Below are positions 1-6,672 of a stretch of DNA of 16,709 nt, piece by piece (the stretch's first letter is position 1; each line of letters opens with the position of its first letter). The DNA comes from Proteiniphilum sp. (GTDB lineage Bacteria > Bacteroidota > Bacteroidia > Bacteroidales > Dysgonomonadaceae), in assembly GCA_031255275.1 (NCBI GenBank), contig JAIRSV010000135.1, positions 1 through 16,709 of the forward strand. The letters are read 5' to 3'. A program made the translations under genes and the position numbers. The notes beneath the pieces are model-generated. The model was given only the letters and a program-made list of their open reading frames with translations, was not told the DNA's origin and did not search any database.

Positions 1-260
1 GACGATTCACAATGATTTCCGGCCATTCACAATGATTTCTGACGATTCACAATGATTTCTGACGATTCACAATGATTTCTGACGATTCACAATGATTTCT
101 GGCCATTCACAATGATTTCTGACGATTCACAATGATTTCTGACGATTCACAATGATTTCCGGCCATTCACAATGATTTCTGACGATTCACAATGATTTCT
201 GACGGCGCTCAATGACTTCCGACGGTTCAGAATGACCTCCGGCGATTCACAATTTGACCG
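1..260. repeat. 20-bp tandem repeat array
   Basis: Ten near-identical 20-bp units fill 1-200. The major form is gacgattcacaatgatttct; units 2, 6 and 9 begin ggcc instead of gacg, and units 1 and 8 end in cc. Two more divergent units (201-220, 221-240) and a partial one (241-253) follow in the same register. There are no unique spacers between units, so it is not CRISPR. On the minus strand the array lies directly after the DUF4221-like gene, and the partial unit contains that gene's stop codon. Stops occur in every frame within three units on both strands, so it is not coding. It runs off the left edge, so the true copy number is unknown. Confidence 0.97.
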
Positions 261-293
261 GTTTAAGCGTAATGAATTTCATGAAATCATCAT
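204..293 (+). repeat. Left arm of a 90-bp inverted repeat
   Basis: These 90 bases match the reverse complement of 16620-16709 at 89 of 90 positions; the single difference is at 222 (A here, G in the aligned copy). The arm covers the two divergent 20-bp units, the partial unit, the stop codon and the last 14 sense codons of the DUF4221-like gene. The match stops sharply at 293. At the other end it is limited only by the window edge. Confidence 0.95.
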
Positions 294-1404
294 CTTCCGA
301 AAGGGTCTGAATATGCAATCCCTCCTCCGAAACAAATGCGCCTCGACTCAGATTCGTTTTTTCCGTCAGGTCATACTCGCCGACCTTATTGAATCCGGAA
401 TCCAAAATAATAATACTCCTATTTTTCAGATGCGTCTCCCGGTCATTTATGTTATAATCGAACAGGGGTTGACGGACAAAGCGGTAGTATAAATTGCGAT
501 ATGGATCAAAATGAATATTTGCATACTGCGTGTTTTCCAGATACTGAAGCGCGTCATCCACCCGGCTGCCATTCATTTGATGAATAACATCCTTTTTGGA
601 GTATCCTGCAAAATAATGCTGCGTCGTGCCGGTAACAATATCATATACGGCGACGCGATCGTCTGCGGGATAACTCAATACCATTTCACCCCTGTCATTC
701 AAGTCATAAGAAACCATCAGATACGAAAAAACGCCTCAGCGCTCATGCAGATTCTTCATATCGCCATACACGGCGGGATATGTATTGGCAAATTTGACGG
801 TGTTATCCGACAGATTGCTCAGGGCTGTTACTGTCGGAACCCTTTTGGCATCGGTCACTCCGCGGGTCATTCCCTGCAATATGAGGGTGTTGCCTGTTCT
901 GCGAATCGGCATATTCGCAGCCGGGAAAGGGGATGACGGGGTTACATCGGGAGAGTTTTCGTCCGGAAATTTTTCCGACAGATTGATTCTGTCGATTATT
1001 TCTCCCCCGCGGTTTACCAGTACAAAGGTATACTGCCAGAAATCATACAGGTAGACGGAATCCATATTATGGATATAATATCCCTGAATATTGCCGCCTG
1101 CGTTGTGAGGCCCTTCCTTATGCAGCCGCACACTGTCGACGGCTTTGCCCGTGGAGAGATCAAAAACAAGGATGTTTTTCCCGTATATGTTGCTGTTATA
1201 CATGGTGAAGCGCAACGTGTCATCCACCGTAAACAGCTGCATAAATTGGGTGATTTGCGATGTATTTTCATCCATCTCGAATGTTTTATACGGCATCACC
1301 TGCATTGTATAAAGCCTTTGTCCGTTTCGGTTCACAGGGCCTGTCTGTCTGCCGCAGCCGACTGTGGCCAAAAGGGCTATTACTGCCACCCATTTCTTTT
1401 TCAT
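247..1404 (-). pseudogene. DUF4221-like 6-bladed beta-propeller lipoprotein, interrupted by an in-frame TGA
   Basis: Read leftward from the ATG at 1404, this is a 385-codon frame broken only by one TGA at 736-738 (codon 223). The N-terminal part (736-1404) has a basic start, a hydrophobic stretch and a lipobox ending at Cys17 (VGCG), so it is an exported lipoprotein. It contains a KEGPHNAGGNIQGYYIHN segment, typical to my recollection of DUF4221 propeller proteins of Bacteroides. After the TGA the same frame continues GVFSYLMVSYDL and runs to a stop at 247; an internal ATG at 717 could start a 156-residue remnant. One G-to-A change of TGG (Trp) would explain the break, with no frameshift. Neighbouring genes use TGA as a normal stop, so recoding is unlikely. 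Family membership is recognised from sequence style and total length. A sequencing error or a strain-specific mutation remains possible. Confidence 0.75.
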
Positions 1405-1466
1405 ACGCGCTAAAAAACGATTACCTGTACATCGCGAGGTTTTAAATTAAACTTGTTATACAGCGG

Positions 1467-1496
1467 CAAAGGTAACGAACAGGGGGGGGACGGCAA
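1467..1496 (-). promoter_or_regulatory. Bacteroidota-type promoter with a G8 tract in the spacer
   Basis: On the minus strand TTG (1496-1494) is followed by a 19-base spacer and TACCTTTG (1474-1467). This fits the TTTG-N19-TAnnTTTG consensus of Bacteroides promoters. Transcription would start about 55 bases upstream of the lipoprotein ATG at 1404. The spacer contains eight consecutive G on the plus strand (1482-1489), so slippage there would change the spacing between the two boxes. Confidence 0.6.
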
Positions 1497-1593
1497 GATA
1501 TGTCCCGGTTATTTTTCCAGCCGAATGAGGGGCGAACAGCGGTGTAAGTGAAAAAAAGAGCGATATGTTTGGATTAATCGAAGAAAAAATTAA

Positions 1594-1601
1594 TATCTTT
1601 G
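1594..1601 (+). promoter_or_regulatory. -7 box for the SPFH operon
   Basis: TATCTTTG matches TAnnTTTG and lies 36 bases before the chosen SPFH start. A TTTG lies upstream at 1568-1571, but its 22-base spacing is longer than the usual 19, so only the -7 element is well supported. The 1405-1637 interval otherwise holds the divergent lipoprotein promoter and no gene. Confidence 0.45.
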
Positions 1602-1637
1602 CAATATCAAAATAATATCATTTTTAATTATCATTTT

Positions 1638-2570
1638 ATGGAAACGAAAGAATTTAATTTTAGAGGTTTTAAGACAAGCGGCTTTCTGATGCTTTTTCTG
1701 ATACTGGCCTTTCCGGTCGGAGTAGTAATGTCTTTCGCGTGGAACATCTTCGTCGGGATTCTGCTTTCCGTCGTGTGGTTCATGCTGTTTTTCGGATTCG
1801 CCAGGTTAGAGCCGAATGAGGCGGTCGTAATGGTTTTTTTCGGAAAGTACAAAGGGGTATTGAAGAATACCGGATTCTTCTGGGTGAATCCGTTTATGAC
1901 AAGGAAAAAGCTGTCGATGCGCGCCCGGAACCTGAATGTGGACCCCATCAAGGTGAACGACAAAGTGGGTAATCCGGTGTTGATCGGGTTAGTCCTTGTC
2001 TGGAAGCTGCGGGATACCTATAAGGCGATGTTCGAGATAGATTCGCAGACAATGGCCTCGTCGAAGCCGGGAAAAGACGGCGCTGTCGCCTACACGGTAA
2101 GCAAGCAGATGGATGCCTTCGAGAATTTTGTAGCCGTACAGAGCGACGCCGCCCTGAGGCAGGTTGCCGGGCTGTATGCCTACGACAATAATGTGGCTTC
2201 GGACAACGAACTGACATTGCGTTCGGGGGGCGAAGAGATTAACGAGGCTCTGCTGAAAGAACTGAACATCCGCCTGGAAATGGCCGGAATCGAAATCGTG
2301 GAAGCGCGCATCAATTACCTTGCCTACGCGCCCGAAATAGCTGCCGTAATGCTCCGCCGCCAGCAGGCGGAAGCGATCATCTCTGCCCGCGAGAAGATTG
2401 TGGAAGGCGCGGTGACGATGGTGAAAATGGCGCTGGATCGCATTGAGGATGAATGTATCGTGGAACTGGACTGCGACAAAAAAGCGGCAATGGTGAGCAA
2501 TCTGCTGGTGGTGCTTTGTGCGGACGAATCGGCGCAGCCGGTGCTGAACACGGGGTCGCTGTATCAGTAG
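1638..2570 (+). CDS. SPFH/band-7 domain membrane protein
   Basis: A 310-residue protein of the SPFH (stomatin/prohibitin/flotillin) superfamily. Two adjacent hydrophobic segments near residues 13-55 anchor it in the membrane. The band-7 region follows from about residue 58, with the typical LEPNEAVVMVFFGKYKGV and GFFWVNPF stretches near its start. A later helical region rich in Ala, Glu and Arg (around RRQQAEAIISAREKIVEGA) would drive oligomer formation. I chose the ATG at 1638 because the frame upstream of it overlaps the -7 box and offers only a TTG. SPFH proteins scaffold membrane microdomains and often regulate proteases; the partner here is unknown. It is first in an operon with the genes at 2591 and 3108. 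Confidence 0.9.
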   Translation: METKEFNFRGFKTSGFLMLFLILAFPVGVVMSFAWNIFVGILLSVVWFMLFFGFARLEPNEAVVMVFFGKYKGVLKNTGFFWVNPFMTRKKLSMRARNLNVDPIKVNDKVGNPVLIGLVLVWKLRDTYKAMFEIDSQTMASSKPGKDGAVAYTVSKQMDAFENFVAVQSDAALRQVAGLYAYDNNVASDNELTLRSGGEEINEALLKELNIRLEMAGIEIVEARINYLAYAPEIAAVMLRRQQAEAIISAREKIVEGAVTMVKMALDRIEDECIVELDCDKKAAMVSNLLVVLCADESAQPVLNTGSLYQ

Positions 2571-2590
2571 CAACCGGAAACCAGGGTGTG

Positions 2591-3115
2591 ATGAAAAAGA
2601 AGGAGGTTTATTTCTTCGAGCGGCAGCGGCAGCGCCAGTGGTGGCTGTGGCTTATCCTGACGGGGATCAGTCTCATGTTTGTCGCGGGGAGTATTCGGCA
2701 AATCGGGTTCAACAAACCGTTCGGCAATAACCCTGTGAGCGACGCGGGGCTGATAAGCCGTACAGCCATCCTCGCTCTATTCACATTCGCCTTTCTCGCC
2801 GGGTCGCTCAAAACCCTGATCAACCGGGAGGGCATTTATGTCCGGCTCACCCCCTTCATGTTCCGGTATAAATTTTATGGATGGGAGAGCATAAGCGCTG
2901 TGCATATACGGAAATATAACCCGTTGGGCGAGTTCGGAGGATGGGGCCTCAGGCGCAGACACAGCGGCATTATTTGCTGCACGGTGTCGGGAAAAACCGG
3001 TCTTGAATTTGTGCTGAAAAACGGGAAAAGGATGCTGGTCGGAACCCGGCAGCCCGATCACCTGAAAACGGTACTGATCAACCTTGGCAGAATGGAGCAG
3101 GAAGGCAATGGCTAA
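2591..3115 (+). CDS. Hypothetical two-helix membrane protein of the SPFH operon
   Basis: A 174-residue protein starting 20 bases after the SPFH gene. The N-terminus is short and basic (MKKKEVYFFERQRQRQWW). Two hydrophobic segments follow, roughly residues 18-35 and 58-75. The C-terminal part is soluble, begins LINREGIYVRLTPF and YGWESISAVHIRKY, and resembles PH-like membrane-associated domains such as bPH2, though I cannot confirm the fold. The start is the ATG of a GTGATG; the GTG three bases upstream would also fit. The stop overlaps the start of the next gene by eight bases, so the two are probably translationally coupled. I do not recognise a named family. The context suggests it works with the SPFH protein at the membrane. 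Confidence 0.82.
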   Translation: MKKKEVYFFERQRQRQWWLWLILTGISLMFVAGSIRQIGFNKPFGNNPVSDAGLISRTAILALFTFAFLAGSLKTLINREGIYVRLTPFMFRYKFYGWESISAVHIRKYNPLGEFGGWGLRRRHSGIICCTVSGKTGLEFVLKNGKRMLVGTRQPDHLKTVLINLGRMEQEGNG

Positions 3116-3269
3116 GAAGGAGAAAACAACCAGAAGTTTTGCCCTGCGACTGGATGCGGACACGATGGATGCGATTGAGAAATGGGCGGCTGACGAATTT
3201 CGCAGCGTAAACGGTCAGATTCAATGGATACTGGATCAGGCGCTCAAAAAAAACGGGCGCCTGAAGTGA
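3108..3269 (+). CDS. Small Arc-type ribbon-helix-helix DNA-binding protein
   Basis: A 53-residue protein. The segment KTTRSFALRLDADTMDAIEKWA fits a ribbon (RSFALRLD) followed by helix 1, and FRSVNGQIQWILDQAL fits helix 2, closely resembling the Arc RSxNxxI pattern. It would bind DNA as a dimer, with the RSFALRL strand in the major groove. The start is the ATG inside the ATGGCTAA overlap with the previous gene, preceded by an AGGA-rich stretch; an in-frame ATG 24 bases upstream is less likely because it lies deep in the neighbouring gene. Such proteins are often labelled HicB-like antitoxins, but no HicA-like toxin is nearby. Autoregulation of the operon is a reasonable inference. Confidence 0.87.
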   Translation: MAKKEKTTRSFALRLDADTMDAIEKWAADEFRSVNGQIQWILDQALKKNGRLK

Positions 3270-3274
3270 GGAGG

Positions 3275-3309
3275 AAAAACCGGCTGAATATCAGTCGGTT
3301 TTTCTTTTT
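3275..3309 (+). terminator. Intrinsic terminator of the SPFH operon
   Basis: Stem aaaaaccggctga (3275-3287) pairs with tcagtcggttttt (3291-3303) through 13 positions with one G-U pair and a 3-base loop. The descending arm runs into a T-rich tail up to 3309. It begins five bases after the stop codon of the ribbon-helix-helix gene. Confidence 0.88.
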
Positions 3310-3342
3310 CGGAGAATCCGGCCGAATAAATACGGTTTATTT

Positions 3343-3387
3343 AACTAAAACCTTTCGTTTCCGAACGAAAAGTTTTAGTTATATTTG
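3343..3387 (+). promoter_or_regulatory. BlaI-type operator overlapping the promoter of the repressor/protease pair
   Basis: Two 17-base arms (3343-3359 and 3364-3380) form an inverted repeat around the centre tccg, matching at 16 of 17 positions; the left arm begins AACTAAAAC. The last base of the right arm is the first base of the -7 box TATATTTG (3380-3387). A dimeric repressor bound here would occupy the space between the -33 and -7 regions. The position, about 80 bases before the BlaI-like gene, fits autorepression, as in known bla/mec systems. Confidence 0.78.
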
Positions 3388-3465
3388 CAGCGTGATTGAC
3401 TTTTGTTTTCTCCGGAGGACGGAAGAATCCAAACGTGAAAGTTTAACAGTCTTACAATTTGAAAT

Positions 3466-3834
3466 ATGAAGGAATTAACGGCTAAAGAAGAAGAGGTAAT
3501 GCGTTTTTTTTGGGACGAAGAGGCGCTGTTTGTGAAACAGCTGGTTGAGAAGTATCCCGACCCGAAACCTCATTTCAACACCCTGTCGACCTACGCACGC
3601 TTACTGGAAGAGAAGGGCTTCCTCTCGCATGAGACATTCGGAAGCACTTATCGCTACTTCGCCGTCATCGGCGAGGAGGAATACCGCAACGGTACACTGA
3701 AAAATGTGGTGAAAAAGTACTTTGACAACTCCTATCTGAGCGTGGTATCCTCGTTCATACGGGAGCGGGACATATCGGTGGAAGAGGTACGCCGGCTGCT
3801 GGATGAGGTAGAAAAATCGAACTCCGAAAAATAA
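3466..3834 (+). CDS. BlaI/MecI/CopY-family transcriptional repressor
   Basis: A 122-residue protein with the family's usual length and layout. The N-terminal winged helix covers about residues 1-75: LTAKEEEVMRFFW as helix 1, FVKQLVEKY as helix 2, FNTLSTYARLLEEKGFL as recognition helix, and SHETFGSTYRYFAVI as wing. A C-terminal helical dimerisation region follows (about 80-120). It should repress its own operon through the palindrome at 3343-3380 and be inactivated by the M56 protease encoded five bases downstream. I do not see the exact cleavage site known from BlaI/MecI; the KYFDNSYLSVVSSFI region is the nearest equivalent. No beta-lactamase gene is nearby, so the regulated target is probably the operon itself or genes elsewhere. 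Confidence 0.93.
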   Translation: MKELTAKEEEVMRFFWDEEALFVKQLVEKYPDPKPHFNTLSTYARLLEEKGFLSHETFGSTYRYFAVIGEEEYRNGTLKNVVKKYFDNSYLSVVSSFIRERDISVEEVRRLLDEVEKSNSEK

Positions 3835-3839
3835 CCGTT

Positions 3840-5756
3840 ATGGAACCATTTCTCTACTGGCTGCTTCGCGCAACTCTCCTCTCGGCGCTGTTTTATGGCT
3901 TCTACAGGCTTTTCCCGGCCAAAACTGCGCTGTATGCCGTCAACCGCTGTTCGCTGATACTTATCGCGCTGACAGTCTCCGTGCTGCCGCTGTTCCGATT
4001 CAGCCTCATCCCGGAGAAGGAACCGAAACCGGTCACCGCAACGTTTCCGACGGACTTCCTGTCTCTTCCGGTGACCGAATATGTGGAAACGCAGCCGCAG
4101 ACGGAAATTCCGTGGATGCAAATCCTGATGACACTGTTCGCCTCCGGATTCCTGTTCACCGCCATACGCTACCTGACCGGGCTGTGTCAGATGGGCGTCA
4201 TTATCCGGAAATCGGAAAAACAGCCGCTGGAAGATCATGCCGTCCTGTGCATAACCGACAGAAATGTCTCACCGTTCAGCTGGATGAAATATATCGTCCT
4301 CGCGCGCAGGGAACTGCCGGCTGACAGCCGGACGGTGATCCGTCACGAAATGGCGCACATCCGGCTGCGACACTCGTTCGACATGATTTTTTTCGATATA
4401 TTCACCTGCCTCTTCTGGTTCAACCCCTTCGCGTGGCTGCTGCGCCGGGAAATCCGGTCGGTACACGAATACCAGGCTGACCGGCAGGTACTTGATTACG
4501 GGATCGACTCCAAACAATATCAACTATTATTAATCCGCAGAAGCGTGGGCGAACACAAGTTTGCGATGGCGAACAACTTCCGTCAGCGCGATCTGCACAA
4601 ACGAATCACAATGATGAAAAAAAACAAAACAAACAGACTGATGAAATGGAACTATGCGATGGCCCTTCCGTCGCTGTTCCTGGCAATGATTGCGCTTTCG
4701 GTTCCGAAGCTGAACGCGAAAGCCGTGGAAAAAAAGAATGAGAAGGTGACGGTATCGGGCGTCGTGCGAGGCTATGCCGATCCGACGGACGAAGTAGTCG
4801 TCATCGGTTACAGGACGCAGAAACGGAACAATGTCCGATACAGCGTGAGTATCGGTCGTGAGGGAATTATAAAAGGTGCGTCCGTTCCTGCCGAAGGTAT
4901 CGCCGACGAAACAATTACCGATACAGACGGTATGACTGTGCTGAAAACCGAGGCTACGAAGGATGGCGGAGAACGGAAGTTATTTTACCGGTTTATCGAC
5001 GGTAAGCGTCCGCTTTGTATTATAGACGGAGCGCCTGTTTCTGAGGCAGAATTTCAGAAACTGAAACCGGAAGATGTCAAATCCTTCTCTGTGCTGAAAG
5101 ACAAATCCGCCATTGAAAGTTATGGAGAGGCGGGGAAAAACGGAGTAATTCTGGTCGAGACGAAAAAGCACGGCGAAATCACTTTCGCCGATCCGGCATT
5201 GACGGATTCGCTCAGGGGCGAAGTGAAATCACTGATAAGGGTAACAACGAGTGGTGTCCCTCAAGATCCGGATTCCGTTTTGACGATCGTTGACGGAGAA
5301 AAAAAATCGCCGTTGATTATTGCTGACGGAGAACCTGTTTCTGAGGCAGAATTTCAGAAACTGAATCCGGAAGAGATCAAATCCGTTTCTGTGCTGAAAG
5401 ACGAATACTCCATCGCAAGCTACGGAGAGGCGGGGAAAAACGGGGTAATTCTGATCAAGACGAAAAAGCATGACGGGATCACTTCCACCGATCTTGTATT
5501 GATGGATTCGCTCAGGGGCGATATAAAAACACTGATAAAGGCGACAAAGAGTGGTATCTCTCCGGATCTGCGTTCCGCTTTGATCATTGTTGACGGGGAA
5601 AAAATGCCGAAAGGTTTTCCTCTCAGTTCCATCAGTCCCCATGATATAGAATCGATCTCCATCCTGAAAGACAAAAGCGCAGCAGATATTTATGGTGAGG
5701 AGGGGAAAAACGGGGTAGTTATTATTACGAAAAAGACGCCGAAGCAAAACCCGTAA
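3840..5756 (+). CDS. M56-family (BlaR1-type) membrane metalloprotease with three TonB-plug-like repeats
   Basis: A 638-residue protein. The N-terminal half is a BlaR1/MecR1-type M56 protease: hydrophobic segments near residues 5-23, 38-56, 92-110 and 182-200, the zinc motif H169-E-M-A-H173, and a likely third ligand E210 in HEYQAD. A further transmembrane segment lies near 272-290. The remainder should face the periplasm. Instead of a penicillin-binding domain it carries a TonB-box-like stretch (DEVVVIGYRTQKRNN from about 317), then three plug-like modules beginning near 392, 492 and 580. Each has the SusC-plug pattern: DG, SxSxLKD, YGExGKNGVI and a lysine-rich end. The first two are exactly 300 bp apart. 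It follows the repressor gene by five bases. Expected role: sense an envelope signal and cleave the repressor. The nature of the signal is unknown. Confidence 0.9.
   Translation: MEPFLYWLLRATLLSALFYGFYRLFPAKTALYAVNRCSLILIALTVSVLPLFRFSLIPEKEPKPVTATFPTDFLSLPVTEYVETQPQTEIPWMQILMTLFASGFLFTAIRYLTGLCQMGVIIRKSEKQPLEDHAVLCITDRNVSPFSWMKYIVLARRELPADSRTVIRHEMAHIRLRHSFDMIFFDIFTCLFWFNPFAWLLRREIRSVHEYQADRQVLDYGIDSKQYQLLLIRRSVGEHKFAMANNFRQRDLHKRITMMKKNKTNRLMKWNYAMALPSLFLAMIALSVPKLNAKAVEKKNEKVTVSGVVRGYADPTDEVVVIGYRTQKRNNVRYSVSIGREGIIKGASVPAEGIADETITDTDGMTVLKTEATKDGGERKLFYRFIDGKRPLCIIDGAPVSEAEFQKLKPEDVKSFSVLKDKSAIESYGEAGKNGVILVETKKHGEITFADPALTDSLRGEVKSLIRVTTSGVPQDPDSVLTIVDGEKKSPLIIADGEPVSEAEFQKLNPEEIKSVSVLKDEYSIASYGEAGKNGVILIKTKKHDGITSTDLVLMDSLRGDIKTLIKATKSGISPDLRSALIIVDGEKMPKGFPLSSISPHDIESISILKDKSAADIYGEEGKNGVVIITKKTPKQNP
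5013..5756 (+). repeat. Coding tandem repeats (plug-like modules) inside the M56 protease
   Basis: Unit 1 starts near 5013 and unit 2 near 5313, an exact 300-bp (100-residue) period. A run of 32 bases at 5034-5065 recurs identically at 5334-5365. A third, shorter and more diverged unit runs from about 5577 to the stop codon. Because the period is a multiple of three, unit gain or loss would leave the frame intact. Confidence 0.85.
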
Positions 5757-5765
5757 GCGACGGCG

Positions 5766-5841
5766 GCGCGACGCATCCCCCCTTCCGGATCGAAGGGGGT
5801 GATGCTGCGCCTGAACTGTCCCGGCGTCCGGGAGACGCCGG
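5766..5841. terminator. Two hairpins between convergent genes
   Basis: The first hairpin (5766-5810) has a stem of gcatcccccctt type with single bulges, closed outside by gcgc/gcgc. The second (5821-5841) is a perfect 8-bp stem, ccggcgtc/gacgccgg, with a 5-base loop. They occupy the 90 bases between the ends of the M56 gene and the MBL-fold gene, so they could stop transcripts from both sides. Neither has a strong T tract, which lowers confidence in factor-independent termination. Confidence 0.45.
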
Positions 5842-5846
5842 TAAAT

Positions 5847-6629
5847 CTATAATCGGGCCGAAACGGTATACGCGTCATGATAAAAGATGAGCGTCCGGTT
5901 GTCCCTCCCGGCCCTGTCGAGAAACCTTTTTTTCTCATCCATAGCGACGGCGACGCTGTTGTCGTAACCCGAAAGCCAGCTTAGCGAAAGATTAAGCGAC
6001 GTAGGTACCACATCGCCGGGAAAGGCATAATTGCCCTCCTCCGTATCGAAAAGCACCGCGATCTGCCCCGGAGAGTGTCCGTCATAAAGTTCCAGCCGTA
6101 TATGTTCGTCAAGTTGCATGTCCTGCGTCACGAAGCGCAGCAGTCCCGCCTCGTATACCGGCTCGATGTTGTCGGCAAAAAAGGAGCCTTTCTCGAAGAG
6201 TGAAGGGTTGCGGTAATTCTCCCACTGCGCGAGGCTCAGGTGACAGGTAGCGTTGGGGAAGGTCGGAACCGCGCCGTTATCTCCGTCGAAGAGTGTGCAG
6301 CCGCCGCAGTGATCGAAGTGGAGATGGGTAATGATTACGTCGGTCACCTCCTCCGGCGAGTAGCCGATTTTCCGGATCTCCCCGGCGATGTTCTTCTGAT
6401 CGAAGGGCCGGTAGAATTTCAGCCGGGCGTCATGCTTGTCGCCCAGTCCCGCATCCACGAGAATCCGCCTGTTGTCCGTCTCGATAAGGAGGCAGCGGAG
6501 GGACATTATACACATATTTCTTTCGTCGGCCTTATATTTTTCCGACCAGTATCTTTTGGGGACGGTGCCGAACATTACTCCGCCGTCGCCCCGGAAGTAT
6601 CCCGATTCAATGATGTGAAATTTAATCAT
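5847..6629 (-). CDS. MBL-fold metallo-hydrolase
   Basis: A 260-residue soluble protein of the metallo-beta-lactamase superfamily. The zinc motif HLHFDHCGG places ligands at H102, H104, D106 and H107. Further ligands fit H185 (DGHSPGQ), D206 (FPGDVV) and possibly H251. The N-terminus, MIKFHIIESGYF then DGGVMFG, resembles the lactonase-like branch of the superfamily, but the substrate cannot be read from sequence. It has no signal peptide, so it is cytoplasmic. It starts 43 bases after the stop of the outer-membrane barrel gene on the same strand and is probably the last gene of the ECF-sigma cluster. Quorum-signal hydrolysis is possible but unsupported here. Confidence 0.9.
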   Translation of the reverse strand: MIKFHIIESGYFRGDGGVMFGTVPKRYWSEKYKADERNMCIMSLRCLLIETDNRRILVDAGLGDKHDARLKFYRPFDQKNIAGEIRKIGYSPEEVTDVIITHLHFDHCGGCTLFDGDNGAVPTFPNATCHLSLAQWENYRNPSLFEKGSFFADNIEPVYEAGLLRFVTQDMQLDEHIRLELYDGHSPGQIAVLFDTEEGNYAFPGDVVPTSLNLSLSWLSGYDNSVAVAMDEKKRFLDRAGRDNRTLIFYHDAYTVSARL

Positions 6630-6672
6630 ACTTTGAGCCGTTTTGTGCTGTGTGAGGTTTTTTTTCCCCGCG

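Noticed and set aside
1..200. CRISPR array
   Set aside because: Units are contiguous 20-mers with no variable spacers, and no cas genes are present.
1..253. Plasmid iterons or a replication origin
   Set aside because: The unit size would fit, but there is no replication initiator gene and the surrounding genes are chromosomal housekeeping genes.
736..738. UGA decoded as tryptophan or selenocysteine
   Set aside because: Several genes in the window end in TGA, and no selenocysteine insertion structure is apparent; a nonsense mutation is simpler.
3108..3269. HicAB-type toxin-antitoxin pair
   Set aside because: The small protein has an Arc-like fold, but the neighbouring 174-residue membrane protein does not resemble HicA or another known toxin.
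3466..5756. A beta-lactam resistance operon
   Set aside because: There is no beta-lactamase or resistant penicillin-binding protein gene, and the protease lacks a penicillin-binding sensor domain.
5847..6629. AHL lactonase or a beta-lactamase
   Set aside because: The zinc motif defines only the MBL superfamily; the substrate cannot be assigned from sequence.
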